NCBI RefSeq assembly: GCF_901709675.1
Contig: NC_051089.1
Location: 7,375,476-7,439,475 of the forward strand
Source of the DNA: Syngnathus acus
Lineage: Eukaryota > Chordata > Actinopteri > Syngnathiformes > Syngnathidae
DNA: 64,000 nt
Direction: 5' to 3'
Shown piece by piece: positions 38,845 through 50,600 of the stretch. The first letter of the stretch is position 1, and every line of letters begins with the position of its first letter. Position numbers and translations under genes: made by a program. The notes beneath the pieces are model-generated. The model was not told where the DNA came from. It searched no databases and worked only from the letters and a program-made list of their open reading frames with translations.

Positions 38845-40659
38845 ATTTAGGGATGAAAGGATCTCCCACTTCCACGTCAGGGAGACGGGAAGGAGGGGGG
38901 ATGCAAAGAGGAAAGATCAACAAAGGTTATGTGAAAGATTTAACTACAACTAGTATATGCCTTTTTTTAGCACAAACCTTTGATAGACATTTTACTTGTT
39001 TTGGTGAAGGGATATATAAGTGAAAAGTTGCGGAAATCAGCAATCCACAAAAAGGCAACCTGATTAAAAGCGTTCCTAACCACTGAGCAGATGGAACAAA
39101 TCAGATTGACATATTCGCTTAATAGCATAATCACTGTGGTCATTTTGAATTCAGTTTAAATAATAAAAAATACAAATATGCTAAAAAAAATACAAATATG
39201 CTAAAAAAAAAAAAAATCTATATAAATCATCAATCATTCGGGACATTGATGAATCCATGCAACTGGACTCTTCTTGTTTGTTGAATTTCTGCTTCCTTGT
39301 TTTCCAAAACCGTTCAAAAATGACTCAGTCCATTATGCTAATAGGCTAACCCTTTCTACATTTTTAAAAAGCAACTTTCTGGACACCCTGTGATATTTAA
39401 ATGCTTTCCTCTAATATTTTAGTGGGGTACTAATGCAAAGTGACACTTTGTCATTTGGATTGTTATGTTGATTGACTGTTGGTCCCGGTTTTTGGTCGGG
39501 AGGACGCTTCCCTGCTTTCATCCTGTGTCTCCCCGTGGTTGTAAACGTCAGTCTACTGTTTGCCAGAAGGTGTGATTACTTCCTCTGCTTCCTCTCCTTC
39601 CATGTTATGACCGGCCTTCCTTCCCTCGTCTCTCTACAAAGCAGTGCGAGGCAATGGCGGTTCGCATTGTTTCTTTACATCATGAAAGTGTGGAAGCAGA
39701 AGGTTGTTGTCGAAATGTGTATATCCCCCAAATAAATGCTAAGGCCAGAATTTTTACATTCGTTTGTACAGCAAACTATGAACCACATCCAGTTAACTTT
39801 TACCGCAATTGGAATTATATACATTGATAGAATCTACCAATGATGACACCCGACATGCTGTCATATTATCAAACTCAACGTAATTGCCAGACTTCTTTAC
39901 ACTTTTGTGACAGATGTGGAATGTTCATCTGCGACACGATGGTCCCTAATGGAGACGTTTTGTAGGGCGCTTGGATCTGATTAGATGTTGCCGTTGTTCC
40001 TGATAGTGTGTTCACTGAGTGAATGTTTTGTTCCTGCTGTGAAACAACGCAGAAATGTTCGTCACTGTGGAGACGGACTGTTTGTCTTGTTACTAAGTTT
40101 TGTTCTTTCCATCTTAAATAGCTTCAGCTGAAAAGATTCTCAGAATCATCAAGCTTTTTTGGAAAGCTGCGGTCCTGCCATCCATCTTGTAAGCGCTACG
40201 TCACAAAAAGCCCATATGTGCTTTGTTTATTTTTGTAGCTGACCTACAGGTTGCTTAGGTCAGATAGTCATGTTTGTCTTTGTTAGTGTGTTCGTGCACA
40301 TGTACGCACGCGTGCGTGGTTGTGCTCGCTTGGCTTCGTATGTGAAATGGGGGCTGCCAACATATGACCAGAAGGGGGATTAGGTTGGCATTAGCATCCG
40401 CCCGTGTTAATTGCCTCCAGGTTGACCCACTTTGGTTACCAATAGATCTGTTGACCTGCCACATTATAACAGAGTTGCACAATGAGTACGGGAGGGGAAA
40501 CAAAGCAACAATTTCTGTTGTTGGAATTTAGTGTGTAAGACTAAAGTATTAAACCATGACATTGAAATCAATTCAGTTATTTACAGTCTACATGTTGTTG
40601 AGTTGAAGTGTCAGTTAAACAGATCACATTTTGACTGAGTGTTTTCTTCATTGAGGCTG

Positions 40660-40808
40660 CGGTGAACCAGAGAGAGCTGCGGGGAAAGAGAGAGAGAGAG
40701 AGAGAGAGCGGAGAAAAACAAAAAGGGAGTAGCGTCTAGGTCAGGGTGTCCTTACTCTGTCAGTGCAGCTGATTTTATGGCATGCCGTCTGGACACATGC
40801 CTCCATCA
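40660..40808 (+). other. greb1: Candidate non-coding 5' exon of greb1
   Basis: The first coding exon of greb1 begins at a splice acceptor (41,479), so an upstream non-coding exon must exist. CTCCATCA before GTAAGTG at 40,809 is a full consensus donor, the best I found just upstream, and would give an intron of about 670 nt. The 5' limit is a guess. The segment includes a (GA)n tract (40,686-40,708) and an oestrogen-response-element-like sequence (40,739-40,751). Confidence 0.35.
40739..40751 (+). promoter_or_regulatory. Near-consensus oestrogen response element
   Basis: GGTCAgggTGTCC matches the palindromic ERE GGTCAnnnTGACC at nine of ten half-site positions. It sits about 740 nt upstream of the first coding exon of greb1, a classical oestrogen-receptor target in mammals. 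Under uniform base composition about two such matches are expected by chance in 64 kb, so only the location makes it notable. Confidence 0.4.
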
Positions 40809-41486
40809 GTAAGTGCTGTTAATGTGTATGCGGTGATGTGGCTCTGGAAGTTTCCGCCTGTTCTTTGCCTTTGCAACTCTGACTTTATTTGATTTTTTTT
40901 AAAGATTATCTTCTCCATTATTGTTCAGATTAAATTACATTAATTATGAGGGGGGGTGATCTTGCTGCAACACTTAATTCTGTGATAAAATAATTGCTGC
41001 AGTTATTTTTTATTTCTGCTCCTTAGTCTGTTTGAATGTTTTGTCATGCAGGGGGACCACATGTATTTCTTGGCAAAAGTTATTTTGATCGATATTTGTT
41101 ATGATTATATTTGTTGGTTCTATTGACTGTTTTGTATTATTTCCACATCCAGTGGCCAAACTCAACTGCATACCAAGTGTTAAGATGTCATTGTGGTTGC
41201 AAGCTTTATTGACGAATACAATTTAGAATCCATTTAAATAATGATGTTCAGAAGTCTTTGTATACTTTCATCCCACAAATGAATTATTATACCTAAAATT
41301 ATAGACTTTAACGCGAATGACTCACTCGTGTGCTCTTCTTGCCGCAACCCAGCCGTTTTCTCGACTAATAACGTTTGGGAAAGTGTGCTTAAGGCCTGTA
41401 CTGGTTGATCATTGACCTTCCCTTCAGATGGAAGTAAAGCAATGAATCAAATTAGAGGGATTCTAACCTGTTTTCTCAGATCACCA

Positions 41487-41640
41487 ATGGGGAACTCCTA
41501 TGCGGGCCAGCTGCGGACCACGCGCTTTGAGGAGGTCCTTCACAACTCCATCGAAGCATCACTCAGGTCCAACATCGTCGTGCCGCGGCCAGTTTTCTCC
41601 CAACTCTACCTGGAGGCGGAGCAGCCGTCGACACACAATG
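41487..41640 (+). CDS. greb1: greb1 coding exon 1
   Basis: Residues 1-52. The exon begins at 41,480 after the acceptor TTTTCTCAG, with seven untranslated bases before the ATG. The encoded start through [15 protein letters not shown] is the hallmark of the GREB1 family. Ends in phase 1 at a GTGACA donor. Confidence 0.93.
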
Positions 41641-44600
41641 GTGACACCCACGTGCCACTTTCACAATCTCCCATAAATTGTGTGAATGCTGCCCCGAAAA
41701 ATGCCAAAAGGCTGAAAAAAGGAAATAGCATGAGGGCCATAAGCCTTTTTTTGTATCAAAGCTTAGTACTTGCAAATGACCCGAATTGTGTGTATGTGTG
41801 TGCTCGCACATGTGAGAGCAAGAGCGTGACCTCAGAGGTGCCGCTTTGACAGTAGCTGTCTTCCATGTCTATCCGCAGGTCGCACGGAGAACGACGAGGA
41901 GGACGAAGAAGACGGCTCTGAATCCAACAGTCCTCCAATACCCTATCAGATGAAGCCCCCTCCTGATGGATGCTGCACCACAGATGGTTTGTGCAAGACA
42001 AGTTTACTCTTTACGAGCCAGTTCTTGGTAAGAAATAGCAAGTCTCCCTCCCTGTAGGCTTCTGTCAGGCAGGCAGGGATCTGCGTCTTTCATCACTGGC
42101 ATCAGACTCCTTGGATTTGTTGCCGGGATTCATGCTGATCGGGCTGAAGTCCCCCTCCCTTCCCGAGAACCTGCTGGTGGGCGCCGTGGACCATCGTTTC
42201 CTGCCAGATGAACGGGGTCACAACGCTCTGCTGGGTAAGACAGAAGGAAAATCTTGAGCGCCCTCCATTAAATGCAGCTGGGAAGCTATCGATTCTCATC
42301 ACGCCCACGTATTTGCTCGCAGGCTTTTCGGGGTATTGCATGGGCTGTGGAGAAAAGGGCTTTCGCTATTTCACAGACTTTGCCAACCACATCAACCTGA
42401 AACTCAGCACCCAGCCTAAGAAACAGAAGCACTTAAAGTTCCATCTGTACCGTGACAACCAAGGTGTGCTGGTTAAAGGAGCCCCCATCTGCTGGAAGGG
42501 ACACGGTAAGATTGGTTCGTATCAACTTTATAATACTTTGGGGGGGGTTTCATTAGAATTTGTATTTTACTTTTTTTTTTCTATTCAGTTGGTGTTAGTG
42601 TTTTTCTATAGCATGTTTGTTGGTTTTAATTTGGATTTATTTTACTAGTTTGTAGTAGATTTTGCATTAGTTGTATTTATTCATTTATTTTTTATTTTAT
42701 TGTTTGTTTTTTAATTGTTTTATTTGTTATATTTTTTTTAATCGAGTATTCATTATTTTTTTTTTCAAGAGTAGTGGCTCCTCAGATTCTTTTTTAAAAG
42801 CAGAGCAATTGTGACCAAAGTCTTAGACTGCCTGGTGGTCGTTTTCTCCAAAGGTTAATTTTACCAATTCGTGCACACACTGCAATAACATTTACGCTGG
42901 TCCAGGTGGACTAGCAGTAAAAGGGTAAGAACAGGTCAGACGGAAATTATAGCCTGAAGGTAATGACATCACACTCGTGAAAAGGACACTACCCAAATCA
43001 GCAGTCCGCACCTCCAGCAACTGTAAAATCCCTTTTGAAGATGAAGAAGATACTTAATTATTGAATATTGTCAGGCACCACAATGAAGTGAGTCCCCCTA
43101 CTAAAACGAATGTGATGTCAGTAAATATTCTCTGCTGCGTTTCAGGTGGGCGGATAAGACAGATGAGCTCGAGTCTCTCTGAGACTCATGCGGCGTCAGA
43201 TGAGCAGTCATCGAGTGCGGCGTTGTTGCATTCCTCACACGCACCTGGCAGCTATGCAGGTATAACAACAAAATGGGCACTTGCACTTCCAGATGACGTG
43301 ACAATAAGAAGTTACTCAGTCATCTTCCTGTCCATATGCAGCTGCATCTCACGCAAACGGCGTCGCTCAAACTTCCGATACCCCGCAGCCGCTGACAAAT
43401 GGCACCCACGCCGCTTCTTCAAGCACTCAGCCGGTGATAATTCATTCGGGACCAGGGAGACCATCAACTACAGGTAACGTAAATGCACAGTAAGAAATGT
43501 CAAAAATTACAATTTAAGATGTTTACGTAACGTTGGCTTTTTGTCCCATGCCTCAATCCATATTTGTGGTCAAACTAATTATATTAAATTCATGTTAGGG
43601 CAGCCATTGTGTCTGCTATCATTAACCCCCTGGGTTTGTTCACACCTCTGAAAAGGAGCGCAGCCCCCTGTATTATAACGCCAGCGCTGTAGGGAGGCTG
43701 TCAGCTGCATTGTTTTGAGGATTGTCTTTTGTCTGCCTGATTTCATTTGCCAACACTTGAGGCACTAAAATTTCCCCCCTCACTTTCTTCTCTCTCCCTC
43801 GCTCGGTGGCCTCTATAAACCGGGGTTGTAAAATACTCTCTTCTTTTCCTTGCTATTTTCTCGCTGAATAAAAAAAGCTTCCTTCCTGTCAGTGTTGTGT
43901 TTTTTTCATGACTTCTCTCACAAGTGCGACTCCAGTCTCCATCGCTGCATTTCAACAGGGGGTTTAGTACAAACATAAAATTCAACTGCATCCAAATAGG
44001 CTCATTGAAAAACAATATAAATTGTATTGGAGAAAACTGAAACATTTGAGAGCAGTCAGAAAGATGCTCAGTAACTTTTCTGTTAAATAAACCATTATCC
44101 ATTGTTTCTTGCTCCAGGGTTGCAGACAAATGCCGGACCCCCCAAAAAGAGGCATAAGGGTTGGTCTCCTGAAACGTCAAGTGCTTTGCTAGAAAACGCA
44201 GGGAAGACGCCAACATCTTCACTTTTGACATCATCAACAGTAACTGCAAATGGAGCCAGATTGGGTAAAAAAAAAACAATCATAAAGAAAAGAAATGCTC
44301 ATTTAATTTCATATGAGGTCTAATTTCTTTAGTTGTGTTTTCTTACACATTTAGATGCCTCTGCCACGCTGAGCTCCTCACAGAGGTCCTTAAGCACGCT
44401 TTCTCCCTCTGGGCTGTCTGTAGCTGTGCCTGATCAGCTGTTGCACACTTGCGGATTACAACCTGTCATCTTTAAAGGTCAGACACATTCATATGACCTA
44501 ATTCACTGCCAGCTGGATTCAAAGCAGAACATTTTGGCTCTTTGCAGGCATCAACCCCAGAGAGTTGTCAGTTTAGATTTTCATCATTAGTGCAATGATA

Positions 44601-47600
44601 CTTCAATTAATTTTGTAAAATGTTTTATCTGCATACCTCTCCTGGATACAGGTCATGGCCCTCTTCCACAGCTGACTGGCAATTTTAGTGAAGTACTCGT
44701 CAGCTCTCTTCTGCAGAGTTGCTACTTGAGCTCTCAGACCCTCCCTAGAGTCTATCAGCACTACGGACCCTCGCCCATTCAGCCACTGTCTACTGAGATG
44801 CAGATCCTCCTCACTGTCTACTACCTTGTTCAGCTCGGTCAGTGTCACACGCTGTTAACACCTGAAAGCACAGCAGCATTTATATGACTCTAAAACTACA
44901 AATTTAGAAACTTCTTCAATATTTTTCATCCTGCAAGCTTGTTGTGTTTTTAAAACACAGTTTTCCAGAGAATTCTTTTAATTGTTTGATTTTACTTGTT
45001 TCCACCATGCTTATGATTTCTGTCTTCTACCCCCAACATTTGCAAGGCCCCGAGCAAGTGCCCCTGATTGAGGACTTGGAGCAGATATTCATGAGATCAT
45101 GGAGGGAATCCCACCTCAGTGAAATCAGACATAATCAACAACCTCAGACAGCAGCCACCCAAGGGCGGCACTATGGAATTGAGGTTCCGTATATATTTAG
45201 TAGGAACAGTGATGTATCTATTATAACCTGTGCCATCCAAGATGCTATTACTGTTTCTGTTGTTCACAGTCAATGATGTTATAAAAATACATTTGTACGA
45301 TATAAGGTGCGTGGCAGTAACATTAATTTTCTTTCCTTGGCTCTTCAGGCCCCTCCTGCCCTTCCAGGGCTCCCTCAGCATCTTGGCATAGCACCACAGC
45401 AGCCTCTGACGCCCAGCCAGCTTCCTTGGCTCGCTCAGCTGGCCGCGTCGTCCTGCGGAGAAGGGGTGGTGGTGTTGGGGGAACAAGTTGGATCTTTGGC
45501 TCAGGGCCTTCAGCAGATGTTTAGCAAGTTAATGGAGGGACGCTTTGAAAACACAAATTACATCGTCGTCATTGTGACCGCTTCTGGACATGAAACGCAG
45601 TCCTGTGTGGTTGTCACAGGTGGGAATTTGAATCTTTGAAAATAAAAATAAATGCTTTTTTTAATTTAAAAAGGCATTATGCATTTGTGTGCTTTCGGTA
45701 TTAGGTAAACACCAGTGTCGGGCTTTGGCCGAAAATATGTTTTCTCCCAATGAGGGTTTAAGAGAAATCAACCAGCAGCTTTCCTCTGGTGAAGCCCAGG
45801 AGCTAATCCAGTTCTGCAGTTCCCTCGGACAAGGTGTGCTTGATTATCGCCCTTGGAACGCACGAGTCTCTGTTGTGTTTACTTTGTGCATGTTCTGTCC
45901 TGTTACAATTTGTATGATGATATGACGTCTTGTCTAAGGGCACGTTGAGGTGATTAGATGAGGCATACCCAGTATCTAACTTCCTGTTTCGGTGCAGACG
46001 GTGATATGGATTTCCTCCTGGACAGCGCAACCTTGGACAGCAACGAGCCTTCTCCCTTATCCAGCGGTCAGGAATCATCGGAGGAAAAAAGCATGAAAAA
46101 CACACACAGTCCAAAAGACTCAAACAGCCCTAAAGATAAAATTCTGCCTTCTAAGGAAACTTGTTCAGGTAAGACAGATGACACAAATACTAGTATTTTT
46201 TTTTTTTTTTGGGCAATTTTTTTATTCCATGAACCTGTGTGTGCACGCATGTAGAGTTCTCAGTGGAGTGGCGGGACATCCGACCCATCCAGTTGGCAGT
46301 AGCCAGAAAGCTGCTGTCTCACGTTTGCGCCATAGCAGACTCCAGCACACAGAACTTGGACCTCGTGTCCTTCGACAGAGTCAACTTCCTCATCCTGGTC
46401 CCGCCCTCCGAGGTCACCTTTCAACAGACTGTGCTCCACCTGTGGGGCTCTGGTGAGTCACATGTCTCCACACATTTCCATTTCTTTGACTACTTTCCCC
46501 GTCCACGTTGACTTGAACCTCGGATTTCAGGTGTTCTCCAAGAACTCGGAAGTCTGGAGCAAGATTGTGTGTCTCAGCGGGAGGCTGAGCGCTATGTGGT
46601 GAAAATGGATCAAAGCGCTCAAGTGCGAGTTGACAGCCTGATACAGGAAGCACACAGCAACTCCTACACGCTTTACATCCTGGTCCATGACCACGCCCAC
46701 TGGGACGTCAGCAGGTCAAAGACAAGCAGACAAGCAGAGTTGAATTCAACAAGAGTTTTTACTTTTTGACATTTGTTTCCTGTACCTATTGTTTCGCAGT
46801 GCTTCTTACTGTAGCGCGGACTCGGGTTTGGGTCTGGTGGACCAACTGCTGAATTCCAGACGGGTCAGAGATGCTCCAAACATTCTGATTCTCCACGTTA
46901 CTTCCTTCCCGTTTGCTCTGCAGACACAATTCACACGCATCAGCCCCTATAATGAGATCCACTGGCCACCTTCATTCAGTAATGTGAGGTTTCATTCTAC
47001 ATGTGCTAATAAAAACATCCGTACAACAGAAGCACATTGTAACCATTTGTTGTGCATATGTAGGATGTGGATTTGTATCACGAGAGAACTCGCTACTTTG
47101 GTGTGTCAGAGCTTTTAGAGTCGACACGCTCGGGAAGCAGCCTGCCACTGATGCGATGCGATTCTTCTTTTGAGAGCATGGCATCTGCCCTGGAGGAAAG
47201 GTACACGCTGTCAGCCAAAAAAAAAGCTATAGGTAAAACTGCTTAACATATAAAAAACGTTTCTTTTAGGTTTCCAAAGCTGCACAGCGCCGTGATCCGT
47301 ACGACAGTTCTGATCCACCACTACTGCACGGCACTGATGGCCGTTTCTGGAAGAATCGGCGGCACACACAATCTCCACAAGCACACGTCTGTGGAGACCC
47401 TGGGCATCGTGCAGGAGCTGCTCAGTGCCGCCCAGCAATGCCCCGCCCACCACGGTCACATGATCCTTCTGCGCATCCCCTCGCTGGCTCTGGCGGCGTG
47501 GGCGCATCGGCGGCTATCCCGGGTGAGGAGACAGCTGGGTCTTGAAGAGAGATTTGAGATCATACTAGGGAATCCAAGCCAGCCACTGAATGTTGGACAC

Positions 47601-50600
47601 AGCTTTATTGATCAAATTAAGGTATGCAAAAGTAGTGAGTAAATAGTTCAAGTCAAGAAATATGACTTGACTTTTGTGCCTTATGTAGCTATGGCTAAAA
47701 ATCCAAGAAGCTGATTGGGTGCCTCGTACCTACTTGGAGCTTGAAGCGCTTCCTTGCATTCTGATCCTGACGGGAGCTGAACCTCAAGGAGAATCACTTC
47801 CCAGGTTGGCACGCTAAGACCAAAGCAGTTTAGCATTTAGCTATTTTAATATTGATTTCATCCTCGTCCCTCAGGTCACTAAAGTACTGTGACCTTCGAG
47901 TGATAAGCTGCTCCTATCTTCAACGTACCACACTGGAGCAAGAGTTGGGACTCGCGGCATACCTGCTGAAGGCGGAGTCCCGATCCCCGCATAACCCGGG
48001 GCCGGGAAGTGACCTGCTGGAGAGCGATGCGGAAAAACTCAGTAGCACCGACAATGAGGAAGAGGAGGGCCAGGAAAATGGTAGTTAGTGATGATTTATT
48101 CAATGACTTCATTTGTATTCATGTGTTCCTCTTTGCTTTCCTTCTAGAAAGCTCTCCTGTGTCCTCCAACCAGCCGCTCCAGTCCAGCCCGGATGTTGCA
48201 GCAGCAGCAGCAGCAGCAGACCCGTCTCCAACCCAGAGCAGCACATCAACGTCCCCAAAAGCTCCAAAGAGCACAGTGGAAACCACGCCGTCTCCCTCTC
48301 CAGCTCACACTCAACTTCCTCCCCAGTCGTCTTCTCAGCCATTTGTATTCCATCAACCTTCAATTCTTCACCCAAGTCAGTTGATAGCCCAAACTTATTC
48401 CCTGGCCCAACCCATTTTCCAGCCGCAGATTCTGAGCCAGAGCCAGTTACTAGCTTCAGCGAACCCCCAACTTTACTTCCAAACGCTCCCGCAGCACCAA
48501 ATCCCCCACGCACCGCCCCAACAGCTGGCCCCTGCCCGGCCTCGTCGTCACCCTTCCAAATCCACTTCTTCTAGCTCTTCGTCGCCCCGAGCCTCTTCGC
48601 CTCATCTGAGCTGCTCCTGGGCACGGGGAGTAAGTCGGCCGCCCTCCGTGCTCCTCCCCCGCTCACTTTACGACATCATCACGGCCAACGATGGCAGCGG
48701 CCTCCCGCGATGCACCTCCTTCCTGCCGCATATGTCGGTAGCGTGGGCCAGCAGCTTCAGGTGAGACTCCCAACAACAACGACACCTTCCTTTTCTTCCA
48801 CGCTCACAAATGCTTTTGTGTGCAGACCTTTGCTGAGTAAGATGATGACGTGCACAGAACAGTCGCTTTACTACCGCCAGTGGACGGTCCCCCGCCCTTA
48901 CCACATGGACAGCAGCAATCGCACCGAAGGACGCAGCGACAACTTTCACCCTCGCAGGCTACTTCTCAGCGGACCCCCGCAGGTACTTCCGATCCTTTTC
49001 TTACTCAATGTCAAAATTCATGCTCTGTATTGACATTCTTTTGGCGTAATGTCATTGGACAGGTGGGTAAGACCGGCGCGTACCTGCACTTCCTGGGTAT
49101 TCTGTCTCGGATGCTGATCAGGCTGATGGAGGTGGATATCTACAATGAAGAGGAAATCAATTTAAGTGAGTACATGCCCAGATGATAAGAAAGAAATCAT
49201 TTACACAGTTGTGTTCAAGTGTTGTTTGTGCGTGTATTTTAGATGTCCAATTAGACAGGGTTCAATACAGCCCGCCCAATGCCTTGTGGCCGGACCCAGA
49301 CGTTATGAAGACTTTACCCTTTGACTACATAGTCCACGACCCCAAATATGACGACATCAGCTTGGTGTACTGCCCTGGATATAGACCAGCCTCTGATGGT
49401 AGGCACGGTCCGACAAATATCGAAAATGGTCCACAAGGGAGCATATTTATATTCAACAACTTCATTTCATGATGTTGTCACTAAAGTATTGTGTTTTTTT
49501 GTTGCCTTTGCAAGCCAACCCAGCGCACCAAGAGGAAGTGTGCCTCCGGAGGCGCACAACCAGGATCAAACTGTCCAAGTATGCGGCCTTTAACACTTAT
49601 CACCATTGTGAACAGTGTCACCTCTACTTGGGCTTCAACCCCAGATACCAGGTCAGCATCACCCAAGCGTACAACTATCATCAAATATTTGTTTCCAAGA
49701 CTTTTTTTCTTGAATCTAGATGTATGAGTCTACGCTGCATGCCTTCACGTTCACCCATTTGCTGCTTGGAGAAGAAATCCAGCTCTACTTCATCATCCCC
49801 AAGTCCAAAGAGCACTACTTTAGTTTCAACCAACCGGGAGGCCAACTGGAGGGGATGCGGCTGCCTCTCGCCGCTGACCGGGTGAGTCTGTGGCAACAGG
49901 CCTTGAAAAATGTGCTGCTGTGATTCAACATTCATACAATGATGGTGCTCTTTTGTCAGAGCCCGGACTGCATCAAGAGTCCAATCTTCACTCCGACCAC
50001 TGGGCGCCATGAACACGGTCTCTTCAACCTTTACCATGCCATGGACGGAGCCTCACATCTCCACATCCTGGTGGTCAAAGAATACGAAATGGCCGTCTAC
50101 AAAAAGTACTGGCCCAACCACATCCTGCTGGTGCTGCCTCCTGTCTTCAATGGCGCTGGGATAGGTACCCGTGTTACCGTCACACAACCCGCAAATTTGT
50201 TCACAGTGCATCTTTTTAAAAAGTGCTCCGGATTTTCTTCCAGGAGCTGCTCACTTCCTGATTAAAGAGCTTTCATACCACAACCTGGAGCTGGAGCGCA
50301 GTCGTCGGCAGGAGGGCAGCGGCTCCATCAGTGACGTCTGGCCCTTCATTATCCTGGCGGACGACTCGTGCGTAATGTGGAACGTGGTCGACTTCGACGC
50401 ACGCAAGTACATGCTCACACACTTTATACTTGACCTACAATGGTGTTTCTCAAACTTTTTCTACCAAGTACCACCTAAAAAAAATGCAAAAAGGATTAGA
50501 TCATTCTTGTTTCTTCATTTTCTGCATTTTCATTAAAGGTGAGAAAGTGGATTTACTCCTAAAATTATTATTTATGTAATATTTTACGCCATGATAAAAA

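Larger units (their letters stand above)
32421..40659. other. Intergenic region upstream of greb1, no confident coding exon
   Basis: It holds CTCF-core-like motifs at 32,533-32,546, 33,736-33,749 and 34,688-34,701, a CpG-rich exon-like block at 34,985-35,211, a perfect 18-nt hairpin at 36,424-36,497, an 85-codon frame at 36,540-36,797 of unknown meaning, an inverted CA/GT microsatellite pair at 38,033-38,143, and a G-quadruplex motif at 38,823-38,844. AT-rich stretches at 35,220-36,300 and 39,100-39,450 show nothing recognisable. Confidence 0.5.

Noticed and set aside
41412-41486. In-frame upstream Met for greb1
   Set aside because: A strong acceptor at 41,479 lies between it and the conserved Met-Gly-Asn-Ser start, so the upstream codons are intronic.
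48113-48574. Alternative 153-codon frame inside greb1 exon 21
   Set aside because: The real frame is fixed by conserved sequence at both exon ends and by splice phase; the extra openness follows from Ser/Pro/Gln codon composition.
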